The translations under genes were made by a program, and so were the position numbers. From Liolophura sinensis (lineage: Eukaryota > Mollusca > Polyplacophora > Chitonida > Chitonidae): DNA of 64,000 nucleotides. Each line of letters opens with the position of its first letter. Within the stretch, counting starts at the first letter, position 1. This document shows, one piece after another, positions 38,270 through 46,949 of the stretch. The notes under the pieces are model-generated. The model saw only the letters and a program-made list of their open reading frames with translations, made no database searches and had not been told where the DNA came from. The stretch spans positions 21,899,704-21,963,703 of the forward strand of contig NC_088304.1 of NCBI RefSeq assembly GCF_032854445.1. The letters are read 5' to 3'.

Positions 38270-38520
38270 TACTGGTTTTTACGCCATACTCAAGAATATT
38301 TCACTTTACACGATGGCGGCCAGCATTATAGTGGGAGGAAACAGAATAGAGCTTAGGGAAAACTCAAATTCACAGGTTGATGGTAGACCTTCCCACGTAC
38401 AGGCAGATAGGAAACTGGCATGAACTGGACTTGAACTCGCAGCGACCGCATTGGTGAAAGGCTTCTGATTCATTGCGCCACCCTGACACGCTATCCACCT
38501 CAGCCACGAAGCCCTACCAC
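38270..38520 (-). mobile_element. SINE-like repeat, reverse copy
   Basis: It begins with TTACGCCATACTCAAGAATATTTCAC and runs through GATGGCGGCCAGCATTATAGTGGGAGGAAAC, GACTTGAACTCGCAGCGACC and CACCTCAGCCACGAAGCCCT. It is the same family as the copies near 27905 and 58900. Confidence 0.75.
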
Positions 38521-39064
38521 CCACACCCCCCCCCCCCCCTCCCACCTCTTTCCTAAATAGTCAGTAGTTTCGATGAATGTATGTTCTTACAGGAAGTATC
38601 CGCGGACAAACAAAATTATCAACTGTAATTATAATTCAATGTTTGTCTGTTAAATTTTAGAGGAATTGTAAAGCTGTTATTTGATGTAATGGTCCTAGTC
38701 TGCTGAAATTGGACTGTAATGATATATGTTTACTGTATGGACTAGCAGGCATAAAGTATAAAGATGACTCCGGCGTTACAATGATCTGAGTGACCACGGC
38801 GTTGGTCGTGTCGCTGTGGATTACGCGCCGTCTCGCGAAAGGGATGAGTTCGGTGAAACCAACAGTTTGTCAAGGTCAAGGTATTCTTTTATGAATGATC
38901 TTTTTTGTGCTAGTTTTCTTCTTGCCCCCAAAAGTGCCCCATTCACATTCACAAACAATGCACCAGCGAGTAAGACGACATGGGTTCAAATCCCGACGGG
39001 GTAACCCATTAAATGCTACATGTACGTGCAGAGGAATTCCCAATCTTGTAAATTCATCAATCGC

Positions 39065-39420
39065 CACTCATATTAGGCCTTTGGTATGTCCGGTGTTAGT
39101 ACAATATGTCTTTGCGGGATGTCACGTCTGGTGTCTGTATACTTTGACAGGGCTAAGTGTCATGGTTGGTGTCTCCATAATTTGAATGGGGGAGGTGTCA
39201 TGTCTCATATCTGTTTCATGTGACTGGGTACGTTATGTCTGGTTTAATGTGGCTAGACGGAGCTCATGTCTGGTGTCTGAATAACGTAACTCTGCGAAGT
39301 GTCATATGACTAGGCGAGGTGTCACATCCCAGTGTCAATATAATGCAGATGAGGGTGTCATGTCTGGTGACTACACGGAGTTTGTTGCTTGGTGTTTGAA
39401 TAATGTGACTGAGCGAGGTG
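39065..39420 (+). repeat. Left remnant of the tandem array in which the Polinton landed
   Basis: Degenerate units of about 35-60 bp contain GTGTCATGTCTGGTGTCTG, a (T/A)ATAATGTGACT stretch and GGGCGAGG. The same pattern resumes at 56897, directly after the Polinton, showing a split array. Confidence 0.8.
39415..39420. repeat. Left 6-bp target-site duplication GAGGTG
   Basis: GAGGTG directly precedes the Polinton terminus AGTAGTTAGG and is repeated at 56897-56902 directly after the other terminus. A six-base duplication is the known size for Polinton integration. Confidence 0.95.
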
Positions 39421-39862
39421 AGTAGTTAGGAATGTGACTTGGTGGTCGCTTTGAGGAGGGATTTTTTTTGAGGTTTTGAGGAGTTGTTTTTTTTTGAGGT
39501 GATGTGGTGGTGACGTCACACCTACCAGCCCGAAGGGCTGGTAGGTGTGACGTCACCCCTCAGTTGTGGGTTTTTTCCACACCGCGGGGTGTATGTGTGT
39601 ATAGACGAGTGTGATATAGTGTACAGTATAACCGTATAACAGTATAGGGAAAAAAGAGAGAAAAAAAAAGAGGCAAAACGTCGGCTTGTAAAGTCGAGTG
39701 GGACAGCTCGAAAAGAGCTCCCGGGCGCCAAAACGAGCCAATGGGTGAGCCGGATTTGCCCCAAAACTGCCCAATGGGGGGCTCGCAAAACGGACCAATC
39801 AGCGTGCGAGAAGAGGTTACGTAAGAAAAAACGAACCAATCAGCGCGTGGTGAATTTCCGCG
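39421..39862 (+). repeat. Left terminal inverted repeat (442 bp)
   Basis: It matches the reverse complement of 56454-56896 up to TTTCCGCG, after which the two ends diverge. It contains T runs, a long hairpin, the CACACCGCGGGGTGT block, an A-rich stretch and four CCAAT boxes. Open frames of 80-105 codons occur identically in both copies but resemble no protein. Confidence 0.95.
39509..39557. repeat. Perfect hairpin in the left TIR, 23-bp stem, GAA loop
   Basis: GGTGACGTCACACCTACCAG is the start of one arm; the other arm is its full reverse complement, with GAA between. Each arm carries the TGACGTCA palindrome bound by CREB/ATF-type factors. It begins 88 bases from the terminus. A structural role in replication or end recognition is inference. 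Confidence 0.9.
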
Positions 39863-39880
39863 CGTCTCAGGTACAAAAAG
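39738..39880 (+). promoter_or_regulatory. Left-end promoter: four CCAAT boxes and a TATA-like site
   Basis: CCAAT occurs at 39738, 39771, 39795 and 39836, the first three spaced 33 and 24 bp and the last 41 bp on. Just beyond the TIR, GTACAAAAAG at 39871-39880 is a plausible TATA element about 80 bases before the zinc-finger ATG at 39961. The CCAAT part is duplicated in the right TIR. Confidence 0.6.
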
Positions 39881-39960
39881 ACAGGTGCAGCAGTAGCAGA
39901 GCACTTCACCCGAAGACACCGACCGACCGAGCGAGCGAGCGACCGAGTAAACAAGCAACG

Positions 39961-40401
39961 ATGGATCAAGAGGATTTCGAGGTTAATATGGAGAAGAAGA
40001 CGTTGGAGGAGAAGAAGACGGAGAAGCTATTTACCTGCGAGGTGTGCGATCGAGGATTCACCCGACGTGATAACTGGCAACGTCATCAAAAAACACAGCA
40101 CGGCGATAAGGAGAAGAAGAAGAAGAAGAAGACGGAGAAGTATTTTTGCCAGGTGTGTGCCCAGCATTTTACCCGGCGGGATAACTGGCTCCGGCACCAG
40201 CGGACGCATCACCAGCCCCAGACAAACAAAAGATTCACCTGCTCGACCTGTGACCGGGCATTTTTTCGCCGAGAAAATTTGATCCGCCATCAACACCGAC
40301 ATGACAACAAACGAGAACGTGTGTGGGATTGTGAAGACTGTGGGAAGTCTTTCTACCGGTTGTGGGATTGGCGGACCCATCAACGTGGGAAACACGGCTC
40401 G
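39961..40401 (+). CDS. Four-finger C2H2 exon, probably exon 1 of a ZnF-PolB gene
   Basis: The ATG at 39961 opens a 147-residue Lys-rich segment with four C2H2 fingers: C26/C29-H42/H47, C63/C66-H79/H84, C94/C97-H110/H114 and C124/C127-H140/H145. Fingers 1 and 2 share the same recognition helix (TRRDNWxRH), as expected if they bind a repeated DNA word. The frame stays open to 40452, but a strong donor, TCG then GTAAGT, sits at 40401/40402 in phase 0. It matches a phase-0 acceptor (TTACAG) at 42332/42333 inside the polymerase frame. The likely product is therefore a DNA polymerase with an N-terminal DNA-binding module. Alternatively, a 163-residue free zinc-finger protein ending at 40452 is made from unspliced RNA. 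Transcription would start from the TIR promoter. Confidence 0.75.
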
Positions 40402-40701
40402 GTAAGTTCTTTTTTTATTTTTTATTTTAATTTATTTAAAAATTATCTTTGAAAAAAAAAAAACAAAACACGGAGACCTGATCTTCCGCTGCCTGATATA
40501 CGTATGTGGGGATGTAGTTCCTGTTCTTGAAGGAATTATGGCGGAGTGACATAGCATGCGCGATTTTAATCCTCAGCGAAAACTAGGTCAATGCTGATCA
40601 ATTGTTTAGCTGTCGGTGTGTCGAAAAAAAAAGAGAGAAAGACGCGATACAGCAGACGCCGCTTGATTATGGAGGTTGAAAAGCCACTCTATTGCATGAA
40701 T

Positions 40702-40774
40702 GGCCGGTTAGCTCAGTCGGCAGAGCGTCGGGCTAATAACGCGGATGTCACGGGTTCGAGCCTCATATCGGCCA
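40702..40774 (+). tRNA. tRNA-Ile (AAT anticodon)-like gene inside the Polinton
   Basis: The 73 bases fold as a cloverleaf. The acceptor stem GGCCGGT pairs with ATCGGCC, with discriminator A. The D arm is GCTC/GAGC, the anticodon loop CTAATAA (anticodon AAT, Ile) and the T loop TTCGAGC. Box A (TTAGCTCAGTCGG) and box B (GGTTCGAGCC) are good, and T6 follows 7 bases after the 3' end as a pol III terminator. There is one mismatch in the anticodon stem (30-40) and one in the T stem (50-64), so it is diverged from the cellular gene it resembles. It may be functional, a decayed passenger, or a promoter-type element. Confidence 0.75.
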
Positions 40775-41310
40775 GTTGACATTTTTTCATTTTTGTTGGT
40801 GGGCATTGATTTTTTTTTTCCTTTTCATTTCTTTGCATACTATTTCGTTTTAAATAACGACGAGTATGTTGAATTTGGGGATAGTCTTTGAAGTCCAATA
40901 TTGAATCATGTGCATGTATGAGTAGTTGCTTTCCGCGTTCAGCGTTGGTCATCTCAGACTTGGTGATAAAAAGGGTCCGTTTCCCAAAAAAAAAAAAATC
41001 ATGCGCACAATAAATGTACATGATTTGTTTGTTTCAGGCTGGGGATGAATTAGGGGGAGTAATTTGCTTCTTGAAAGTTAATTTAAGACAGTAAAAGCTA
41101 TCTCATGTTACATGTTTGTAACAGTATATGAAAAAAAAGTATAAAAAAAACTTCTTTACTGGATCGTATACAATAAGACATGCTGCATTTCATTGGTGAA
41201 AATTACTATGCAGCCGATCAAAACAAAAAACCAGGTGTCCAAACAAAAACCACGTGTCAAAACAAAGCACAGCTGACAACGATATGTTTCCTGAACAATG
41301 GTGAACGGGA

Positions 41311-41465
41311 ATACCTATCTGGATGGTTCCTATGTTTTATGTATTAAAAAAAAAAAAAAAAAGGGACTGGGTCAGTGTGTCAGTGTGTCAGTGTGTCATG
41401 CTAGGGCTGCTATCTATCGGAATGGTTCCTATGTATTATGTATTAAAATAAATTTTTTTAGCGGA
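41311..41465 (+). repeat. Direct repeat with GTCAGTGT box, copy 1
   Basis: GGGACTGGGTCAGTGTGTCA and further box units (three in total) are followed by ATGCTAGGGCTGCTATCTATC and GGAATGGTTCCTATGTATTA, then an A/T stretch ending in TTTTTTTAGCGGA. A shorter relic (CTATCTGGATGGTTCCTATG) precedes it at about 41317. The full unit recurs at 42150-42237. Confidence 0.8.
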
Positions 41466-42149
41466 TTGACGTTTCATTTTAATTAGTAGATTACCGAATA
41501 AAGTAGTTGTCTATCGGTCACCTTCAGACGTTGTTGTTGTTTCCAATTAATTAATATTACGTAATATTACGTTTCGTATTCTCTAGATTTCTTATTGAAA
41601 ATAACAGTAGTTTTAGTTCAATATATTTAAGGATAGTTGTGTCTTTTAATAGTTTGTAACTCTAGTAAAGCTAGATAGAAAGCCTGAGTAGCTTAGAGGA
41701 TATTTCCTTATGTATTTCATAGCAGAAATCCACGAATGTGTGCGATGTCAAATGTATGTAAACAAGGGGGATAACTCCTGATGGAATACGCTTAGCAGGG
41801 GCGACTACTTTTGTTGGAATACTGGAAATAAGGGGCATAACTCTAAATGTCAAACGACAATACGTGTCTGGAAAGAGTAATATATAGTAACTCTCTTTAT
41901 TTTTTTGTTCCAAAACTGTATAGGGGTTTTGCAGAGTTAACAATTGTATCAGTATATATATCTGTATATATATAGATTTATTTTATTTAGTTCATATTTG
42001 TGTAAAGCAAACTTATGTCACAATTCATTTAAACACATTGTATGACTTTATTTCACTTAATTTACAATATCCCATGAAAATTAATTATGATTTGTTGTTA
42101 TTTAAATCGGGCACTCATTTACCATCCTTGAGACGACCGCCAATAGTAT

Positions 42150-42280
42150 GGGTCAGTGTGTCAGTGTGTCATGCCAGGGTTAATATCTATCGGAATGGCT
42201 CCTATGTATTATATGTATTCTAAAAATTTTTAGCGGAACATATGTACATATGCACATATGTACAATAGTATGTATATAAA
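42150..42280 (+). promoter_or_regulatory. Probable internal promoter of PolB: GTCAGTGT box and TATATAAA
   Basis: The box GGGTCAGTGTGTCAGTGTGT at 42150 begins the second copy of the direct repeat (to 42237). TATATAAA follows at 42273-42280. The polymerase frame has an ATG at 42324, about 45 bases after the TATA element and within the last nine bases of the predicted intron. Transcription from here would give a polymerase without the zinc-finger exon. Confidence 0.55.
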
Positions 42281-42323
42281 GTATGTCTAAGGTTTACTTG
42301 GGTTATAACGTCTACACCCTTCT

Positions 42324-45300
42324 ATGTTACAGAGATCTGTTTCATCTACCACCACCACCACCACCACCACCACCACCACCGACGACAACAAACCCAGCAC
42401 GAGTCAAGCTCAAGTGAGTTTAGCGGGGGATGCCTCGCTGGGAGAAGAAAAGAAAAAAAGTCCAACGAGTCAGTTCGAGCCCGACCCAGTACAGCCTCAC
42501 GAGGCTGTCTTGCCGAGCGGTGACAGTGACGTACGGGAGTTGTACCAGCGGCATTGGCGATCGATCAGGACGTATTTCCATCGCCACAAACCGATTCAAG
42601 ACTGCTATAATTACCGACTGAGTGATCTCGGTGCTATCCCAGCCTATGTAGACGAGATTTACGAAGACCAGCCGACTGCTTTCACTATCAATTACAGTTT
42701 TGGATATATCCTCCGCCACAAAGAGACGGGTCAGGTGCGGTATTATTACCCGAGCACCAACAACACCCGAGTACTCGACGCACCGTACCGCGTGGCGAGT
42801 CGGGCTGACCTGCGAGGATTCCACACCCAGCATCTCCTCGCCCAAGACCCGCTTACCTGGGCCCAAAAACAACGCCCCAATACGAAATGGACCGTCGACC
42901 TCATCACCAACGTGTTGTTTTTCGTCCACAAACTCCCGCATCAGCCTATTGGTAAAGGTGGGGTAACGTTACCCTCTTACCTGAAAGGAAACAAGGGGCT
43001 ACACACGTTGGTGGGTGGAGCTCGTGGTCCTTACAGGGACTATTTGTGTTTGTTTCGGTGTCTGGCCGTCCATCTAGACCAGGCCGACCCCAAAAACTGC
43101 GACACCCGGGCTGGGGTGTATTACCGCAGGTATCTGGAGGAAATGGAGATGGAGCCGAGGTATTTCCGCGGAGTACCCCTCAGTGCGCTGGACACGGTGG
43201 AAAGCCTGTTTCAAGTGAACATTCAAGTCTACCACCTCATCCCCATGGACAGGTCGTACTCAGCACAACTCATTCACCGCAGTGCCGAGCGCTATTCTAC
43301 ACCTACCCTGCGGTTAAACCTGTACCAGCGGCATTTCAGCTATATCAAAGACATGGGACGTTATGCTCGATCTTTCACCTGCCAGGTGTGCCAGAAGAGT
43401 TTCCCGAAACTGTGGGAGTTACGACGGCACGGTCAAACGTGCACCGACGCCATTCAACGAAAGTACCCGGGGGGTGTCTTCCGCAATCAGCCCACCATTT
43501 TCGAAACGTTGGCGGACATGGGGATCGAACTCCAGGACGGTGACGACGGCATCTTCCCATACCGAGCGTGTTATGACTTTGAGGCGTACTTGGCTCCGGT
43601 GAACCCGGTGGACGATGCGGCGACTGCCTCGACGGAATGGACGGCTCAGCACATCCCCATGAGTGTCAGCGTCAACTCTAATGTACCGGATTACGACCAG
43701 CCCGTGTGTTTCATCTCCACCGGCGATCCCCAGGCACTCGTCGGGGACATGATGGCTTACCTCAACACCATCAGCGAGATCAGTAGCGCCTATCTCCACG
43801 AGCGTTATGCTTACATCCTGGACGCCTTAGACGAGCGGATCGATCCCGACGAGAAGAAACCGTCTTACACGCGCCGAGTGCGGGACAGATTCGCGACCTA
43901 TATGGACCAACTCCCCGTCCTCGGCTTTAACTCGGGTAACTACGACCTGAACTTAATCAAACAACAACTTTACCCCCACCTGGTCCAGAGCGGTGATTTG
44001 GAGTATGTGATTAAGCGGAACAATAATCACATGGCCCTCGCCACACCGCAGCTGAAATTTCTGGACATTCGGAATTACCTGGCCCCGAATTACAGTTACG
44101 ACAAGTGGGTGAAAGCTTACGACTGTCACGTGACCAAAGGGAAATTTTGTTACAGCTACATAGACTCCCTGGCCCGGCTGGAGGAAACCACACTGCCACC
44201 GCAGCATGCTTTCGACAATGATCTCACCCACCAGCCGTGCACGGACGCGGAGTACAAGATCTTACAGACGGTGTGGCGAGAGCACGGCATGCGGACCGTC
44301 AAAGACTTGCTGCGGTGGTATAATAACCTAGACGTCATTCCCTTCATGGAGGCTGCGGAGAAGATGTCGGTGTTCTACCGAACCATGCATGTGGATGTCT
44401 TCAAAGACTGCATCAGCATACCAGGGCTTACCCTCCGCTACTTATTCCATGATTTACGCTCTGTGTTCACCCTCGTCGGTGAGAAAGACAAAGACATGCA
44501 CGAGTGCCTCAAGAAAAACATCGTGGGTGGGCCGAGTATCATTTTCCACCGCTACCACGAACGAGGTGTGACCCGTATACGGGGCGGAAAGCTGTGTCAG
44601 CGCATCGTGGGATTCGATGCCAACGCGCTGTACCTGTACTGCCTGGCCTCACCTATGCCGGCAGGTCACTGCGTCCGTTGGCGCCGTCGGGACGGGGGAG
44701 AGAAGTTCGTTCCCTCCGGCACCGCCACCCGTCTGGCTGAAAAATGGCTGGACTGGAAGTCACAGCAGCTGGGGGTATCGATCCGTCACCGACTCAATCA
44801 CACCGAGAAGCGGATCGGCAACCGACAACTCCCCGTAGACGGGTTTGCCTATATCGACGGACAGCCTACTGTGTTTCAATTCCACGGGTGTTATTTCCAC
44901 TATCACGGCTGTCACCTGAATCACCCTCGCCCGGGAAAGGTGTGCTACAACGAGCGGCGCGGATTAACCCCCCAGGACTTACGGCGGGAGGTGGATGCGA
45001 ACGACGCATACATTCGCTCCCAGGGCTATCCATTGGTAACGATATGGGAGTGCGAGTTCCACCGCCAACGCACGACAAACCCAGCCTTACGGGACTTCCT
45101 ACAACAGTACGGTTTACCCCCGTCACAGCGACAACCCAAGACACAAGCTCAGCTCATGGAGGCTGTCATTCAAGGTCAGTTGTTTGGATTTGTGGAATGT
45201 GACATCCACGTGCCGGGCCACCTCAAAGCGGACTTTGCCGAATGCCCACCCATCTTTAAAAACACCGAGGTGAGTCGGGCTGATATAGGCCCCACCATGG

Positions 45301-46307
45301 CAGAGTTCGCGGCTGTGAATGACATTATGCCCACACCCAGGCGTATGCTGATCGGGAGCATGTTTGGGAAGCAAATTCTGCTAGCCACACCTCTGCTCCA
45401 ATGGTATCTCGGTCGGGGATTGGTCGTCACGCACGTCTACCAAGCGATGGAATACACACCGGAGCGAGCGTTCGAATCCTTCGCAGACGCCGTCACCCAA
45501 GCCCGACGGGAGGGAGATGTCGACCCCACCAAAGCCCTGATCGGGGAGACGATGAAGCTGTTGGGGAATTCAGGTTATGGAAAAACCGTCACCAATCAAG
45601 ACCGACACGTGGATGTCAAAATCTGCGATCTGGCAAAAACACGAAAATTACTGGCGAGTGTTCGGTGTCGAACCGTCGACCCCATCGACGAGACCACCTT
45701 TGAAGTGACGAGTAGCAAGAAGACCATTCGCTACAATCTCCCCTTGCAAATAGGGTGCATGGTCTACCAGTATGCCAAACTTCGCATGTTGGAATTTTAT
45801 TACGATTTCATGGCTCGTTTTTTCGACAAGGCGGATTGGCAGTACTGTGAGATGGACACAGACTCTGCTTACATGGCTTGGTCCGACCCAGACTGGGAAT
45901 CCCTCGTCAAACCCGAGCTGCGAGCCGTGTACGAGACCGAGCGGGATGCGTGGTTACCTCGTCGCGACCATTACGACCACGATAAGCGCACACCGGGGCT
46001 TTTCAAAGTCGAGTGGACCGGTGATGCCATCGTCAGTTTGTGTTCCAAGACTTATTATTGTTACGGCGGGGCATCCAACACCAACGACAAACTCTCCTGC
46101 AAAGGTGTGAGCGCACGAGGTGTGGACAAGGCCGTGTACCTCTCTGTGTTGCGCAATCACCAAAGCGCGAGTGGTGTGAATCGGGGGATGCGGATGCGGG
46201 GCAATACGATGTACTCGTATACCCAACACAAAGACGCATTCACATACTTTTACGGAAAGCGAAAAGTGCTCCCCGACGGGGTGAGCACCACCTATTTAGA
46301 TCTGTAG
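42324..46307 (+). CDS. POLB: Polinton protein-primed family B DNA polymerase
   Basis: A 1327-codon frame without interruption. It starts with an 11-Thr run encoded by (ACC)n, then a linker, and a C2H2-like knuckle near residue 353 (CQVCQKSF). The 3'-5' exonuclease motifs are YDFEAYL (about 417), FNSGNYDLNL (about 534) and WYNNLDVIPF (about 664). Polymerase motif A is GFDANALYLYC (about 764), motif B is KLLGNSGYGKT (about 1078), motif C is EMDTDSAYM (about 1176), and the KxY box is SKTYYCYG (about 1242). Between A and B lies the FHGCYFHYHGCH...WECEF insertion typical of animal Polintons. It replicates the element with a protein primer. The exon proper begins at 42333 if spliced to the zinc-finger exon; an ATG at 42324 can serve an unspliced mRNA. 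It converges with the minus-strand block. Confidence 0.95.
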   Translation: MLQRSVSSTTTTTTTTTTTDDNKPSTSQAQVSLAGDASLGEEKKKSPTSQFEPDPVQPHEAVLPSGDSDVRELYQRHWRSIRTYFHRHKPIQDCYNYRLSDLGAIPAYVDEIYEDQPTAFTINYSFGYILRHKETGQVRYYYPSTNNTRVLDAPYRVASRADLRGFHTQHLLAQDPLTWAQKQRPNTKWTVDLITNVLFFVHKLPHQPIGKGGVTLPSYLKGNKGLHTLVGGARGPYRDYLCLFRCLAVHLDQADPKNCDTRAGVYYRRYLEEMEMEPRYFRGVPLSALDTVESLFQVNIQVYHLIPMDRSYSAQLIHRSAERYSTPTLRLNLYQRHFSYIKDMGRYARSFTCQVCQKSFPKLWELRRHGQTCTDAIQRKYPGGVFRNQPTIFETLADMGIELQDGDDGIFPYRACYDFEAYLAPVNPVDDAATASTEWTAQHIPMSVSVNSNVPDYDQPVCFISTGDPQALVGDMMAYLNTISEISSAYLHERYAYILDALDERIDPDEKKPSYTRRVRDRFATYMDQLPVLGFNSGNYDLNLIKQQLYPHLVQSGDLEYVIKRNNNHMALATPQLKFLDIRNYLAPNYSYDKWVKAYDCHVTKGKFCYSYIDSLARLEETTLPPQHAFDNDLTHQPCTDAEYKILQTVWREHGMRTVKDLLRWYNNLDVIPFMEAAEKMSVFYRTMHVDVFKDCISIPGLTLRYLFHDLRSVFTLVGEKDKDMHECLKKNIVGGPSIIFHRYHERGVTRIRGGKLCQRIVGFDANALYLYCLASPMPAGHCVRWRRRDGGEKFVPSGTATRLAEKWLDWKSQQLGVSIRHRLNHTEKRIGNRQLPVDGFAYIDGQPTVFQFHGCYFHYHGCHLNHPRPGKVCYNERRGLTPQDLRREVDANDAYIRSQGYPLVTIWECEFHRQRTTNPALRDFLQQYGLPPSQRQPKTQAQLMEAVIQGQLFGFVECDIHVPGHLKADFAECPPIFKNTEVSRADIGPTMAEFAAVNDIMPTPRRMLIGSMFGKQILLATPLLQWYLGRGLVVTHVYQAMEYTPERAFESFADAVTQARREGDVDPTKALIGETMKLLGNSGYGKTVTNQDRHVDVKICDLAKTRKLLASVRCRTVDPIDETTFEVTSSKKTIRYNLPLQIGCMVYQYAKLRMLEFYYDFMARFFDKADWQYCEMDTDSAYMAWSDPDWESLVKPELRAVYETERDAWLPRRDHYDHDKRTPGLFKVEWTGDAIVSLCSKTYYCYGGASNTNDKLSCKGVSARGVDKAVYLSVLRNHQSASGVNRGMRMRGNTMYSYTQHKDAFTYFYGKRKVLPDGVSTTYLDL

Positions 46308-46591
46308 AACGGTGCTATGGATACTCTACACACCCGGCTCCTGTGGTCTTGTGCTCTTGTGATACTTCCCACGGCCCTTTTCAGGGCCAACCAACTCGTC
46401 CCGAAAGAGTACTTTCTCAATCTAAGCACTAAAAAAAAGAAAAAAAAAAGAAACCCCACACCAGACACAGTCTTCCCATTTTTTTTTTAATTGTACAATT
46501 TTTTTTCATGTGTTTTATCATTCGCAGTGGTACGTACGTGAAAAAGTTAAAAACGCCCAGCGGGGGGCGGCGGACCGGCAGCCGTAATAGC

Positions 46592-46746
46592 CTGACACAC
46601 TGACCCGACTTGCCGTGCCTGCTACATCGTCATACATTGTTGCCGAGCAGTACCTTGCCGGTACACCGCAGACGGCCTGGTAACAATGTATGACGCAACA
46701 ATGTATGACGATGTAGCAGGCGGTGACTGGGTCAGTGTGTCAGTGT
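46592..46746. repeat. Inverted repeat between convergent PolB and protease genes
   Basis: A perfect 27-bp pair, 46617-46643 and 46695-46721, has a 51-bp loop. Outside it the inversion continues imperfectly because a GTCAGTGT box lies on each side in opposite orientation (46592-46606 minus, 46725-46746 plus). The loop also carries a shorter direct copy of AACAATGTATGACG at 46682. Confidence 0.85.
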
Positions 46747-46787
46747 GCTATAGCTGGCCTGCATGCTGTTGTGGTAGTCCTCATCAT

Positions 46788-46793
46788 AATAAA
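46788..46793 (+). terminator. Poly(A) signal AATAAA for the PolB unit
   Basis: This is the first canonical AATAAA downstream of the polymerase stop at 46307, about 480 bases on, past the inverted repeat. Confidence 0.4.
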
Positions 46794-46846
46794 GAAAAAA
46801 GTCAAACCACCACGGTATGTGAGTCTCATAGTCTCTTTTTTTTAAT

Positions 46847-46852
46847 TTTATT
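46847..46852 (-). terminator. Poly(A) signal for the capsid-protease block
   Basis: On the minus strand AATAAA lies about 100 bases after the protease stop at 46950. Together with the plus-strand signal at 46788 it makes a convergent pair of 3' ends. Confidence 0.5.
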
Positions 46853-46949
46853 CCATACTGTATGGGGTAACAGGTCGAACAGGGAAAACAAGAACGTGGA
46901 ATGCATAACACGTCGAACTGGAAAGAAAGAATGTTATTTGATGTATGTT

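Larger units (their letters stand above)
35226..39064. other. Intergenic DNA with SINEs and a foldback; no gene recognised
   Basis: I found no exon with conserved content. It holds a short SINE copy (about 35335-35455), the foldback at 37601-37795, the reverse SINE at 38270-38520, and G and C runs at 37041-37052, 37095-37106 and 38527-38540. The 5' exons of the TSP1 receptor seen at 57779 could lie here, but I could not recognise any. Confidence 0.5.
40402..42332 (+). other. Predicted 1.93-kb intron of the ZnF-PolB unit
   Basis: It starts GTAAGTTCTT and ends TTCTATGTTACAG. It is much more AT-rich than the coding parts of the Polinton. It carries a tRNA-Ile-like gene, two copies of an approximately 85-bp direct repeat with the GTCAGTGT box, and an internal TATA element. 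I see no conserved protein in it. Confidence 0.6.

Noticed and set aside
39522-39839. 80-105-codon open frames, identical at both Polinton ends
   Set aside because: They are identical only because the TIRs are identical. They overlap the hairpin, A-rich tracts and CCAAT boxes and resemble no protein.
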